DNA of 64,000 nt from Winogradskyella sp046545555 (GTDB taxonomy: Bacteria > Bacteroidota > Bacteroidia > Flavobacteriales > Flavobacteriaceae). Location of the stretch: positions 1-64,000 of the forward strand of contig NZ_JBHZTH010000001.1 in assembly GCF_046545555.1 (NCBI RefSeq). The letters run 5' to 3'. The number at the start of each line of letters is the position of its first letter. Positions within the stretch are counted from its first letter, which is position 1. Both the position numbers and the translations under genes were made by a program. The notes beneath the pieces were generated by a model. That model was not told where the DNA came from and did not search any database. It saw nothing but the letters and a program-made list of their open reading frames with translations. Below, piece after piece: positions 27,101-36,226 of this stretch.

Positions 27101-30100
27101 CTTCATTTGAAAGTGTCTGGTTATCAATACCCTCAGATTTTATACGCTGTAAAATTTCAAGAGACATATTAATCTCATTAACCTCAGGCCAAATTCGCTC
27201 CTCTAATGATAAATTAGGATCGACTAAATCTGTTGGTAAAAGCGGTACTTCGATTTGGTAAAAATTCTGTGTAAAATCATTACCCATTCTAATAAATGCA
27301 GTCAATTCTCCTTCTTGAAGTGTTTGTCCTTCTTGTGCTTCTGCATGTAAAAACATCCGTAAGTTTTTATACTGACGCATATCTACATTAATATTTTTAA
27401 AAACGCCTCGGGAATCTTGACGTTCTAATTCGCAAGCCTGTAAAACTAATGATTGCTCATTCTGTCTTATTATATTATTATTATTATTTAGCTCCTCCCT
27501 TCTTACTCCTGGCGGAATCACATAATCCCCATCATTTTCTTGCACACCTATGATTGCTACATTAAACTCCGCATTTGCACTATTATTAGTTGGATCCGTA
27601 TCTAAATCTAAAGTGTAACGTCTCCAATCACTTCTAACTAAATCTAAAGTTGCAAAACGCAATACTGTATTTTCAGTAAACTCCCTTAAATATAAACGCG
27701 CAAAACGTACAGACCTTATATCTGTAATACCACCAACAGCATTAGTAGGTTCATTAATCGGCAATCTAAACTGATACCATGACACTTCTCTCTGATCACC
27801 ATTGGGTAATGTTACCGTTCTTACCTTAACATCATTAATTTGAGAATTATTAATATTAAGGTTAGAAGGATTCATATCAACCTCGTATTCAAAATAACTA
27901 TCAATAGTATTCATTGTGTTATCTCGGTTAATATCTTCTACATCTGGTTGTGTAGTAGAACCTCTATTAGTGTCTGTAAATACATCTGGAGTATTTCCTT
28001 GCTGTCCGTTATACTGCTTATAACGATCAAAAATATTACCGTCAGTATTTAAATAATAAGTATAATTATCCTTTGAAGGATCTTCACCAAAATTATTAGC
28101 TCCAAAGACTTGGGTTAACATTAAACTTTCTTCCGCATCATCGTATCCATCATAACCTACATCTTGGTTAGTACGTTGCTGTCCAGTGGTGGCAAATGTA
28201 TAAATAAGTGATTGATTTTGAGGTACAGTATACGGATTCTGAAGTGTTGGTGTGTTTTGTTGTATTGTTGTTATATCTCCATCTTCAGGTAGACCATTTT
28301 CAAATTGTTTTTTACCATCTTTTAATACATCCTCTGAAATATTTCCTAGATTGATAGTTAATTTACCACCTGTACTCGTTGGATTATCTAAAAAGGGATC
28401 TTGCACCCAAAACTCAATGTATTCTACATTTGCCTGTTCGAAATCCGTAGATGTAATTTGCCTTGTAATTCCAGCCCAACTTTGATCAGGATTAAGAACG
28501 TCATCAGTTTCATTCGGATCAAAATTATATGGACCACGTTCAGTTGGGTAGTAGGCTAAATCTAATGTATTAATAACTGATGTTTGACCTTGTACAATAT
28601 CTACTTCTGGAAAAATTTCTTCGATAAAAACTCGTCTTGTATATAAATCCGAAACGTCATCATCTGTTATACCATCAGGTCTTTGATTACTATAAAAAAT
28701 AGGATCAACAGTATACCAGTTCAAAAATGCTCTACCATATCCGTTTTCAATACCATTATTATCATTACCTGGTATTTGGGCAGGTAAATCTTTTGGTCTA
28801 CTAGATAAAAACCAAGACAAAGGACTCGCTAAATCGATTGAACCTTGTGTACCTTCAAAATCGTCTATATATGCAGTTGCCTCACCATCGAAATCAGTTC
28901 CTTTTGGTGCGCCTGGTAACAAGTATGCAAATTCACCTCTAACGGATAAATTTGAAGGGACATCTGTATCAATATTTGGTAACTTATTAGCTAATCTAGT
29001 TAAAAACGGTACCTCAGTAGAGTAGTTTCCATTGAATCCAAAAATTGTATTGTTTATAGGTTCTGAATTAAAATTAGCTTTTTGAGTAATTGGTCTTTCA
29101 TTAAGATTTAACAATGTTGCGCCTAGAACAAAATTTTCGTTAAATTGATGCTCTACGTTAATCCCTGTAAAACGTCTAGTTTGTTGACCAAAAGTTGCAT
29201 TATTTTCAACTGATACATTTATTGGCGTATTAGATGCATTCAACGCTTCATCTAAAATCTCTACTCGTCCTAATTGATAATTTACAGTATAATCTATACC
29301 TTCGACAAGTAGTCTCCCACCTGCAGTTACCCTTACAGAACCTCTTGGCACATTAAATGCACCAATAGCAATACCACCTCCATTACCACTACTTTTAAAA
29401 CGTCCTTTGATTTGAAACTTATTCTTTTCTGCCTCATCTAAGGCTTGTGTTTTTGTAGATTTATAAAGAATGTCATAAACATATTTCTCTTGATTTTCGT
29501 TTGCGAACGTGTCTTGTTCGTAATCTACATCATTATTGTTTGGATTGCCATCATCATCTAGAACATCAAATAAATAACGTCCAAAAGGCTCTGTCTTTGT
29601 GAATATAATCTTTCCATTTTGAGGTATAACGGTAACCTGCGGGCTCGCTACATAATCGAAAAAACCATCACCACCTTCCTGAGGATCATTATTAAAATTC
29701 AATCGATCTAAATGAAATAATCGTATTAAAGGAGTTTCATTAATTTGAGTATCGTCCCCTGCAAAAGGTGTATTATTATCAAAAGGAGGAAATGCGGTTC
29801 CTTCTACGGGTCTAATATAGTTTACCGGTGAAGCTTCAGTATAGAAAATATTTAATCTAAAGTCTTCTTGACTTAATTGAAAGGCTCCAGTATTATATAT
29901 ATTCTTCATCATTAAGTCCCAAATCGGTTGATCTACCGCAGTCACAGCACTTTTTAACATTTTTAAAACTAGACTCTGGTTACTAATAATTTGGTTTCCA
30001 TTTGTACCGTTACTTACTTGAGTAGCATCAACACCGTCATTAGCAAATTCACCTACTTGAAAAACTTCACCACCTCTAGTATATTGAAATGCAACAGCCA

Positions 30101-31478
30101 AAACTTCATCATTTAACAATCGTTGGTTTAATGAAATATATCCTAACTCTGAATTTAATACATAGTCTTGTCCCTCTTGTAATTTTCTTGCGGCCTCTAA
30201 TTTCCCATAATCAAAACCTTCGTTTACTCCAACTTGCACTCCTGATTCTACATTTGTAATGTCCCTAACTGCATCTGTGAGCAATGAACCTGCACCACCA
30301 ATATTTGTAGGATCAAAGTCATTATTTCCATTATCTGGTAATGCGCCCGAACCTACATTAATAAAACCACCTGGTAAGGGCTGTAAACCAATATTCTGAG
30401 CTTCTGACTCACCTAAATCTTGAAAAGCAACTATATTTCTAACGTTTTCGGTTTGATTGTTTCTATTTGTTACCCAAACTTCAACTCGTGTTATCTGTAG
30501 GCCTTGATTATCAATAAATGGATATTGTAATAACGCATCATCATAAGAATCTCTAAAATAGTGCGATAAAAAATAATGCCTATTTTCATCATAATCTCTG
30601 GCAAAAAACTCAAACTCCTCTAGTGTACCTCCCCCTTGAGCAGTAACAGAACGCGATTGAGATTGCTGTTCTGAGAAAACTGCTGTAACTCGTGTTTTGC
30701 CAAATTGTAATTCAGTCTTTACACCAAATAAACTCTGTGCACCTGTAATTAACGAGCTATTTAAGGGCATGTTTACGTTACCTACTTCTATCTTACGAAC
30801 TATATCATCTTCAGTAGGTGTATATTCTAATTTTATCAGCTGTTGAAAATCGAAGGTAGCCTCAGTATCATAATTAGCAGTGACCTGTAATCTTGTGCCA
30901 ACTTTACCTATTAAACTCAATCCAATTCTTTGATCAAAATCAAATGTGAAATTGGTTCTATTTCTTGGAGAAAAAGAAGGATTATCTTGTCTAGAGAAAA
31001 GTACACCTAAATCTACTTCTGCATATCCACTTGGAATGACACTGATTGTATTACCTCCAAATATTGTTTCAAAAAGATCAGATTCGACATAAAATTCTGG
31101 TAACAGATTCTTCTGATCTTCTTCAGAACCCTCTTTTTGGCCCGCAGCAGCGTCAGCCATCCGTTTGTAATATTCTTTTAATTTTTCTTGAAGTACTAAA
31201 CGCTGAAACTCTTCTGGAGTTAATATTAAAGGGTAATTAATATTGAAATTACCTATTTTTTCACTGTATATATAACGATCTATTATTGGGTCGTAAGTAT
31301 ATTTTGAAACAATACTATTTGGGTTTGGCATTTTTAATTTACCAAAAGCAAATGTAGTTTTAGTAGAGTCTTGCTCTTCAGTTTCTTGCGCAGAAAGAAC
31401 ACTGCTAAATAGCATCATTAATGCTAGAGTGCATAAAAAACTAATTGACTTGAATCTATTATTGTTAGTTTTGTTCAA
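24174..31478 (-). CDS. sprA: SprA, type IX secretion outer-membrane translocon
   Basis: The largest gene in the window, at 2434 residues with a signal peptide (about 10-30, cut after VLSAQ). SprA hallmarks are present: the N-terminal motility region (TYDPIIDRYIYSEKIG; GNTISVIPSGYAEVDLGVLFSRQDNP; SLIGKVGTRLQVTANYDTEATFDFQ), the central YIDDFEGTQGSIDLA segment, and many long barrel strands up to a terminal RSGITLRYNFGN. Known role: SprA forms a very large 36-strand outer-membrane barrel, the protein-conducting channel of the T9SS, needed for gliding and secretion. It lies 5 bases after ruvA and is probably transcribed with it. Length and ends look intact. Confidence 0.97.
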   Translation of the reverse strand: MNKTNNNRFKSISFLCTLALMMLFSSVLSAQETEEQDSTKTTFAFGKLKMPNPNSIVSKYTYDPIIDRYIYSEKIGNFNINYPLILTPEEFQRLVLQEKLKEYYKRMADAAAGQKEGSEEDQKNLLPEFYVESDLFETIFGGNTISVIPSGYAEVDLGVLFSRQDNPSFSPRNRTNFTFDFDQRIGLSLIGKVGTRLQVTANYDTEATFDFQQLIKLEYTPTEDDIVRKIEVGNVNMPLNSSLITGAQSLFGVKTELQFGKTRVTAVFSEQQSQSRSVTAQGGGTLEEFEFFARDYDENRHYFLSHYFRDSYDDALLQYPFIDNQGLQITRVEVWVTNRNNQTENVRNIVAFQDLGESEAQNIGLQPLPGGFINVGSGALPDNGNNDFDPTNIGGAGSLLTDAVRDITNVESGVQVGVNEGFDYGKLEAARKLQEGQDYVLNSELGYISLNQRLLNDEVLAVAFQYTRGGEVFQVGEFANDGVDATQVSNGTNGNQIISNQSLVLKMLKSAVTAVDQPIWDLMMKNIYNTGAFQLSQEDFRLNIFYTEASPVNYIRPVEGTAFPPFDNNTPFAGDDTQINETPLIRLFHLDRLNFNNDPQEGGDGFFDYVASPQVTVIPQNGKIIFTKTEPFGRYLFDVLDDDGNPNNNDVDYEQDTFANENQEKYVYDILYKSTKTQALDEAEKNKFQIKGRFKSSGNGGGIAIGAFNVPRGSVRVTAGGRLLVEGIDYTVNYQLGRVEILDEALNASNTPINVSVENNATFGQQTRRFTGINVEHQFNENFVLGATLLNLNERPITQKANFNSEPINNTIFGFNGNYSTEVPFLTRLANKLPNIDTDVPSNLSVRGEFAYLLPGAPKGTDFDGEATAYIDDFEGTQGSIDLASPLSWFLSSRPKDLPAQIPGNDNNGIENGYGRAFLNWYTVDPIFYSNQRPDGITDDDVSDLYTRRVFIEEIFPEVDIVQGQTSVINTLDLAYYPTERGPYNFDPNETDDVLNPDQSWAGITRQITSTDFEQANVEYIEFWVQDPFLDNPTSTGGKLTINLGNISEDVLKDGKKQFENGLPEDGDITTIQQNTPTLQNPYTVPQNQSLIYTFATTGQQRTNQDVGYDGYDDAEESLMLTQVFGANNFGEDPSKDNYTYYLNTDGNIFDRYKQYNGQQGNTPDVFTDTNRGSTTQPDVEDINRDNTMNTIDSYFEYEVDMNPSNLNINNSQINDVKVRTVTLPNGDQREVSWYQFRLPINEPTNAVGGITDIRSVRFARLYLREFTENTVLRFATLDLVRSDWRRYTLDLDTDPTNNSANAEFNVAIIGVQENDGDYVIPPGVRREELNNNNNIIRQNEQSLVLQACELERQDSRGVFKNINVDMRQYKNLRMFLHAEAQEGQTLQEGELTAFIRMGNDFTQNFYQIEVPLLPTDLVDPNLSLEERIWPEVNEINMSLEILQRIKSEGIDNQTLSNEDPTFYNVIDGELAETPVLEFSPLPIGQQRVAIKGNPNFGDIRVLMVGVKNSGIAGNACGEVWFNELRMSDLENEGGWAAVVSMDSNIADFADISVTGRRSTIGFGGIEQGPNERSLEDVKQYDVVTNVQLGQLLPKKWGLQIPFNYAQSEELITPKFDQFYNDLTLESRLDAADNNEDEERIRNQSEDYTKRKSINFIGVRKQRTGDSKKRFYDVENLTFNYSYNKVEHRDFEIENALDQSVRAGANYNYAFEPLRIEPFKKNDSLFTGKYWKILKDFNFNPIPSSLSVNTNINRQFSKQRFREVELGGDNIGIEELFRRNYTFDFQYAINYNLTDALSLNFTASNSNIVRNYFIDDRINGRQDSELNVWDGFFDVGDPNFQTQQLQVNYELPLYKIPALSFLRATYAYNGTFQWQKGSDLNEGLELDGDIFNLGHSIQNSNTHNLNTTLNMETLYKSIGLVRKGNQRGRSRNTAPTRRTATPDVNSNNKDGQAKDPNKLSTGKKAYNTLIDIVTMVKRIQLGYTENNGTYLPGYLPTPGFIGTLRPTVGYTFGSQRDIRQLVAREGWLTTFPEFNQQYTEVVNKALDYSVNIEPMRDLKIDLIGNRTYAENITENFRGLDNNNDGLSDAYEDLLTNSFGNFNISTSLIKTAFSKSDEIESVTFNDFRANRLIIANRLAREFYGTTPFTTDAEGYPEGFGKNSQKVLIPAFLSAYQGGNPDKINTSAFRDVPIPNWTLKYTGLMKIPWFKKTFRRFSVQHGYRSRYTINQFRTNLDLNLDPIDNEAPIPGTAFDDQPADALDQAGNFKSRTLFSNINLEEQFSPLIRLEFEMKNSIKVLAEVKTDRLLSLSFDNNLMTEIQGKEYTLGLGYRIKDLRIRSALAGPKQIIKSDLNMRADISVRDNKTIIRYLDLENNQITAGQTIWGLKYTADYAFSKNLTAIFYFDYTFSDFAISTSFPQTSLRSGITLRYNFGN

Positions 31479-31483
31479 TTGTT

Positions 31484-32065
31484 TTATAAATTTTTGAGAG
31501 CTTCTTTAATAATCTGTTCTACTTGTGCTTCAGGCTGAGTTTTTAAAATTCTATCAACAACCTTCTCAGATTGTTTTTTATTAAATCCTAAAACATCTAA
31601 AGCAGATAACGCTTCATCTTTATTCGTATTGTTTGGTATTAAAGAAAGTTCATCTATACCATAAACTTTTAACACTTTATCTTTTAAATCAATGATAACA
31701 CGTTGTGCAGTTTTTACACCAATTCCTTTTACACTTTGAATTAATGCTACATCACCAGTAGCTATCCCTTCTTTTACTTGTTCTGGTGAGAGTGAAGATA
31801 ACATGGTACGTGCTGTATTTGCTCCAATACCACTTACTGATATTAAAAGTTTAAATATTTCGCGTTCTGTCTTCGATGAAAATCCATATAGGCTATGAGA
31901 ATCCTCTCTTACCTGCAGATATGTGTATAATCTTAAATTTTCTTGGTCAGGAATTTGCGAGAATGTATTGAGCGAAATGTTTATAAAGTAACCCACTCCA
32001 TTGCAATCAATAATAACATCTGTAGGATTTTTTTCAACAAGTCTCCCCTCTAAGTGTGTAATCAT
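31484..32065 (-). CDS. ruvA: Holliday junction helicase subunit RuvA
   Basis: A 193-residue protein with the normal three domains: N-terminal OB fold (MITHLEGRLVEKNPTDVIIDCNG, about 1-22), central HhH repeats with ISVSGIGANTAR and IQSVKGIGVKTAQRVIIDLKDK, and a C-terminal three-helix domain (about 147-193). It binds four-way junctions and loads RuvB. ruvB is about 4 kb upstream on the same strand but in a separate unit. The close spacing to sprA puts a translocon gene under a repair gene's promoter. Confidence 0.96.
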   Translation of the reverse strand: MITHLEGRLVEKNPTDVIIDCNGVGYFINISLNTFSQIPDQENLRLYTYLQVREDSHSLYGFSSKTEREIFKLLISVSGIGANTARTMLSSLSPEQVKEGIATGDVALIQSVKGIGVKTAQRVIIDLKDKVLKVYGIDELSLIPNNTNKDEALSALDVLGFNKKQSEKVVDRILKTQPEAQVEQIIKEALKNL

Positions 32066-32122
32066 AAATATCAGTTGTCAACATAAATTAACCTTAATTA
32101 AAACCTATCAAGAAAGGGTTGT

Positions 32123-32143
32123 CTACCAATTGTGCTTTGGTAG
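32123..32143 (-). promoter_or_regulatory. Leader hairpin before ruvA-sprA
   Basis: CTACCAA (32123-32129) pairs with TTGGTAG (32137-32143) in the 166-base gap between maeB and ruvA. It has no T-tract, so it is a poor terminator. It lies downstream of the putative -7 element at 32180 and would be in the ruvA-sprA leader. Confidence 0.35.
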
Positions 32144-32179
32144 GATAAATTGATAAATTTATGTTAAAAGTCTATGTTC

Positions 32180-32187
32180 CAAATGTA
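32180..32187 (-). promoter_or_regulatory. Putative -7 element for ruvA-sprA
   Basis: TACATTTG on the minus strand fits TAnnTTTG and would give a leader of about 110 bases. No TTG is seen at the -33 distance. Confidence 0.4.
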
Positions 32188-32231
32188 ATAAAATTATTTG
32201 CATTTAATAGCTGTTATTAAAACTTAGAAAG

Positions 32232-34517
32232 TTACTTTTTTTGTTGGCGTTTTTCTCGTTCTTGAGCATCAACAACAGCAACAGTTACCATATTGGCAAT
32301 TTCATCAACACTAGCACCTAATTGAAGAATATGAACTGGCTTTTTCATACCAATCATAATCGGCCCAATGGACTCAGCTTTATTCAACTCTTTTAGTAGT
32401 TTGTAAGTAATATTTGCTGAATCTAAATTTGGGAAGATTAGGGTATTCACTTTTCTACCAGCCAATTTAGAAAAAGGAAAAATATCTTGAAGCATTTTAG
32501 AATTTAATGCAAAATCTATTTGTAATTCACCATCAACCACCATATCTGGATATGTCTCGTGAAGATAGCTTACAGCATCTCTAACTTTTTTTGCATCAGC
32601 GTTATCTGAAGATCCAAAATTAGAATAAGACGTCATGGCAATAACGGGTTCTATACCTAACATTTTTGCAACTTTAGACGTCATGTATGCAATTTTAGCT
32701 AAATCTTCAGAACTTGGATTTATATTAATTGCGGTATCACTCAAAAACATAGGTCCTCTTTGAGTCATCATAATATTAGTTGTTGCAATTCTTGTTACAC
32801 CTTTTGCCATACCAATTAGCTCCAACATCGGTTTTACAACTTTTGGATAACTTGTTGAATACCCTGATATTAAGGCATCTGCATCTCCTTCATTGACCAT
32901 CATTGCCGCAAAATAATTGCGCTCACGCATTATTTTCTGAGCAGAATATTTTGTGACACCTTTAAGCTTTTTTTGAAGCCAATAAGCTTCTGCATATTGA
33001 TTTTTTCGATTTAATTCTTCATCAGATTTTGGATCAATAATCTCAACCTCTCCGTCAAACTCAATCTCTTTCATAAGGGCCGATATAGTGTCTTTTCTTC
33101 CTAGAAGAATTGGTATAGCAACACCTTCATCATATGCAATTTGAGCGGCTTTTAAAACATCGAGTTGATCTGCTTCTGCGAAAACTACGCGTTTGGGATT
33201 ATTGCGCGCTTTATTCAATAATAATCTTATTAATTTATTATCAGAACCTAAACGCTCTAACAATGAATTTTTATAGCGCTCCCAATCTTCTATCGGCTCT
33301 TTGGCTACTCCACTTTCTATAGCAGCTTTTGCAACAGCAGGAGGTACTTCAGCAATTAATCTAGGATCAAAAGGTTTTGGTATAATGTAATCTCTCCCAA
33401 AAGTTAACTTGGTTTCTGCATAAGCTATATTTACTTGTTCTGGTACAGGTTCTTTTGCTAAATTAGATAATGCTTTAACAGCCGCCATCTTCATGGCCTC
33501 ATTAATCTTTGTTGCTCTAACATCCAATGCACCTCTAAATATAAATGGGAAACCTAATACGTTATTAACTTGGTTAGGATGATCACTACGACCAGTTGCC
33601 ATAATAATATCATCTCGCGTATCTATTGCTAAATTATAGTCAATTTCTGGAACAGGATTGGCCATTGCAAATACAATAGGGTTTGCCTCCATAGATTTTA
33701 GCATCGCTGGGCTTACAATATCTGGTTGAGATAAACCAATAAACACATCTGCATTTTTCATAGCCTCGGTAAGTGTATCAATTTTACGATGCGTTGCAAA
33801 TTCAGCTTTTTGAGATGTAAGATTATCTCTGTCATTTCTAATTACACCTTTACTATCTAACATCACAATATTCTCCCGCTTAGCACCAAATGCCTGATAT
33901 AAACGTGTACAAGATATTGCAGCTGCACCAGCACCACTAACAACAATATTTACTTGGTCTATTTTCTTTTCTGCTAATTCTAAAGCATTAATCAATGCAG
34001 CAGCCGAGATAATTGCAGTTCCGTGCTGATCGTCGTGCATTACTGGTATATCTAGTTCTTCCTTTAAACGACGCTCAATTTCAAAAGCTTCAGGTGCCTT
34101 TATATCTTCTAAATTTATACCACCAAAAGTGGGAGCAATATTCTTAACTGTCTCAATAAATGTATCTACATCTTCCGTATCAACTTCAATATCAAAAACA
34201 TCAATGTCTGCAAAGATTTTAAATAATAGACCTTTTCCTTCCATTACAGGTTTAGAGGCCTCTGGTCCTATATTGCCTAAACCTAAAACTGCTGTTCCGT
34301 TAGATATTACTGCAACTAGATTTCCTTTTGCGGTATACTTATAAACGTTATTGACATCTTTTTCTATTTCTAGGCAAGGTTCTGCAACACCAGGTGAATA
34401 TGCCAACGATAAGTCTCTTTGAGATGCATATTTTTTAGTTGGAACAACTTTTATTTTTCCGGGAGTTGGTTTAGCGTGGTATAATAAGGCTTCTAAACGT
34501 TTACTTTGTTTGCTCAT
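32232..34517 (-). CDS. maeB: NADP-dependent malic enzyme with phosphotransacetylase-like C-terminal half
   Basis: A 761-residue two-part enzyme. Residues about 1-400 are malic enzyme: SLAYSPGVAEPCLEI, then MHDDQHGTAIISAAALINAL, then the NAD(P) fold VVSGAGAAAISC. Residues about 425-761 are phosphate acetyltransferase-like (RVVFAEADQLDVLKAA; GPMFLSDTAININPS). Known role: oxidative decarboxylation of malate to pyruvate with NADPH; the C-terminal half acts as an acetyl-CoA-responsive regulatory domain in MaeB and is not expected to be catalytic. It has its own promoter upstream and a distinct leader unit downstream. Confidence 0.97.
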   Translation of the reverse strand: MSKQSKRLEALLYHAKPTPGKIKVVPTKKYASQRDLSLAYSPGVAEPCLEIEKDVNNVYKYTAKGNLVAVISNGTAVLGLGNIGPEASKPVMEGKGLLFKIFADIDVFDIEVDTEDVDTFIETVKNIAPTFGGINLEDIKAPEAFEIERRLKEELDIPVMHDDQHGTAIISAAALINALELAEKKIDQVNIVVSGAGAAAISCTRLYQAFGAKRENIVMLDSKGVIRNDRDNLTSQKAEFATHRKIDTLTEAMKNADVFIGLSQPDIVSPAMLKSMEANPIVFAMANPVPEIDYNLAIDTRDDIIMATGRSDHPNQVNNVLGFPFIFRGALDVRATKINEAMKMAAVKALSNLAKEPVPEQVNIAYAETKLTFGRDYIIPKPFDPRLIAEVPPAVAKAAIESGVAKEPIEDWERYKNSLLERLGSDNKLIRLLLNKARNNPKRVVFAEADQLDVLKAAQIAYDEGVAIPILLGRKDTISALMKEIEFDGEVEIIDPKSDEELNRKNQYAEAYWLQKKLKGVTKYSAQKIMRERNYFAAMMVNEGDADALISGYSTSYPKVVKPMLELIGMAKGVTRIATTNIMMTQRGPMFLSDTAININPSSEDLAKIAYMTSKVAKMLGIEPVIAMTSYSNFGSSDNADAKKVRDAVSYLHETYPDMVVDGELQIDFALNSKMLQDIFPFSKLAGRKVNTLIFPNLDSANITYKLLKELNKAESIGPIMIGMKKPVHILQLGASVDEIANMVTVAVVDAQEREKRQQKK

Positions 34518-34537
34518 AATCTAACTGGATTAATACG

Positions 34538-34545
34538 CAAAGATA
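34538..34545 (-). promoter_or_regulatory. Putative -7 element for maeB
   Basis: TATCTTTG on the minus strand fits TAnnTTTG and lies 20 bases before the maeB ATG. A TTTG at 34573-34570 is 24 bases away, slightly beyond the usual spacing. Confidence 0.45.
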
Positions 34546-34598
34546 TGAATTGAAAATTTTGATTATATACAAATTGAAATATTAGTTTTAACAGAAAT

Positions 34599-35294
34599 CT
34601 ATTTTAACAATTCTAGTGTAATTGTAGTGTTTTCGATAGTGAAAAACTTCATCTTTATAAACCCAAACTTCTGATTAAACAAAAACTCGGACCTAGTAGT
34701 TTTAATACTGCTCTTTGTTTCTGCCTTTATCAAGGTGCATTTAAGCTTACCAAGATTAGTTTTATATAATTTTTCCTCTTGCTTTTTATAATAGTGCGTT
34801 AAGTGCAAATTTTGGTATCTACCGTAAGATGCGTCTAATACCCATTTCCATTTTTTGAAAGAATTAAATTTTACATATGGAAAAGCTGAAAGTTGTAATA
34901 CATCTAAATCTGCTTGTCTAGGAGGATGCATCCATATATTAAAAGCATTTTCTACCAAGCCGGTTCTTTCATAGAGTATTCGTTTTTTACTTTTGTCTAA
35001 ATATTCAAATTTAATTACAGTTTGACTATAGTCGGGATCAAAATTTGAGAAAGGCTTCGTTGTTCCTTGTATTATTAACTTAATATATTTTAGCTCCGTA
35101 TTTAAAAGCTTGTTGTTATGTTCAATTTTACATTGATACAAAAATGTTTTATCTACTGGGTAGATAGAATTATTTACATCAAACCTATTATCATTATTAA
35201 TTAAATTTTGGGGAATCGATTCAATATAAACAACATTCTTATTTGGGCAACAGCTATAAAGAAGTAGTATGTATAAAATTAAAAATAATTTCAT
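34599..35294 (-). CDS. Lipoprotein of unknown function
   Basis: A 231-residue protein with a lipoprotein signal (MKLFLILYILLLYSCC, with C15 or C16 as the lipid site). The body has mixed beta strands and several aromatic/lysine segments (FKKWKWVLDASYGRY, LHLTHYYKKQEEKLYK). I do not recognise a family. It sits 5 bases after queG on the same strand and is probably co-transcribed with ruvB-queG. A role in the cell envelope is all that the lipobox supports. Confidence 0.75.
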   Translation of the reverse strand: MKLFLILYILLLYSCCPNKNVVYIESIPQNLINNDNRFDVNNSIYPVDKTFLYQCKIEHNNKLLNTELKYIKLIIQGTTKPFSNFDPDYSQTVIKFEYLDKSKKRILYERTGLVENAFNIWMHPPRQADLDVLQLSAFPYVKFNSFKKWKWVLDASYGRYQNLHLTHYYKKQEEKLYKTNLGKLKCTLIKAETKSSIKTTRSEFLFNQKFGFIKMKFFTIENTTITLELLK

Positions 35295-35299
35295 TCATC

Positions 35300-36226
35300 T
35301 TATTTTTTCAAAAATTTAATATTCCGTTCTAATCCAGAAAACTTAGTACGCTTTACAGCAGATTTTTTAAATACCTTTTTGAAGGTATCTTCGGTAATTT
35401 CACCCCAATCCTTTTTTGTCATATCTAATAACTCAGGATGCGCATTAAACAAAGGCTCATTATGTGGTTTAGAAAAACGATTCCATGGGCATACATCTTG
35501 GCAAATATCACAACCAAACATCCAGTCGTCAAATTTGTCTTTAAATTCTGAAGGCATATTATCTTTTAACTCTATGGTAAAATAAGATATGCATTTACTA
35601 CCATCAACAACAAAAGGTTCTGTTATTGCTTTTGTAGGGCAAGCATCTATGCACGCTGTACATGTGCCGCAATGATCTGTAACAGGTGTATCATAATCTA
35701 ATTCTAAATCGATTATTAATTCGGCAATAAAGTAAAAAGAACCAACTTTTTGAGTTAGTAAATTAGAATGTTTACCAACCCAACCTAACCCAGATTTAGC
35801 CGCCCAAGCCTTATCTAAAACTGGTGCTGAATCAACAAATGCACGTCCGCCAACCTCACCTATTTCATCTTGAATACAATGTAAGAGTGATTTTAGCTTG
35901 TCCTTGATTACAAAATGATAATCGGCACCGTATGCGTATTTGGATAACTTATAAGAATCTTCATTCTGAAACTCTGAAGGATAATAATTTAATAATAAAG
36001 AGATGACACTTTTAGAGCCTTCAACAAGTAGAGTTGGATCTAGACGTTTATCGAAATGATTTTCCATATAACGCATTTCACCATGCGCATTATTCTTTAA
36101 CCATTTTTCTAATCGAGGTGCTTCTACTTCTAAAAACTCAGCTTTGCTAATACCACATGATAAAAATCCGAGGCGTTTGGCTTCGGATTTAATAAATTGT
36201 GTGTATTTAGTTTTATTATTTATCAA
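35300..36226 (-). CDS. queG: Epoxyqueuosine reductase QueG
   Basis: A 308-residue enzyme. The N-terminal half is the cobalamin-binding fold (LGFLSCGISKAEFLE; HGEMRYMENHFDKRLDP; WVGKHSNLL). Two 4Fe-4S motifs follow: CGTCTACIDACP (about 185-196) and CDICQDVCPWN (about 239-249). It performs the last step of queuosine synthesis in tRNA, reducing epoxyqueuosine. It lacks the C-terminal HEAT repeats found in some longer QueG proteins, as is usual in Bacteroidota. Its ATG overlaps the ruvB stop by 4 bases. Confidence 0.95.
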   Translation of the reverse strand: MINNKTKYTQFIKSEAKRLGFLSCGISKAEFLEVEAPRLEKWLKNNAHGEMRYMENHFDKRLDPTLLVEGSKSVISLLLNYYPSEFQNEDSYKLSKYAYGADYHFVIKDKLKSLLHCIQDEIGEVGGRAFVDSAPVLDKAWAAKSGLGWVGKHSNLLTQKVGSFYFIAELIIDLELDYDTPVTDHCGTCTACIDACPTKAITEPFVVDGSKCISYFTIELKDNMPSEFKDKFDDWMFGCDICQDVCPWNRFSKPHNEPLFNAHPELLDMTKKDWGEITEDTFKKVFKKSAVKRTKFSGLERNIKFLKK

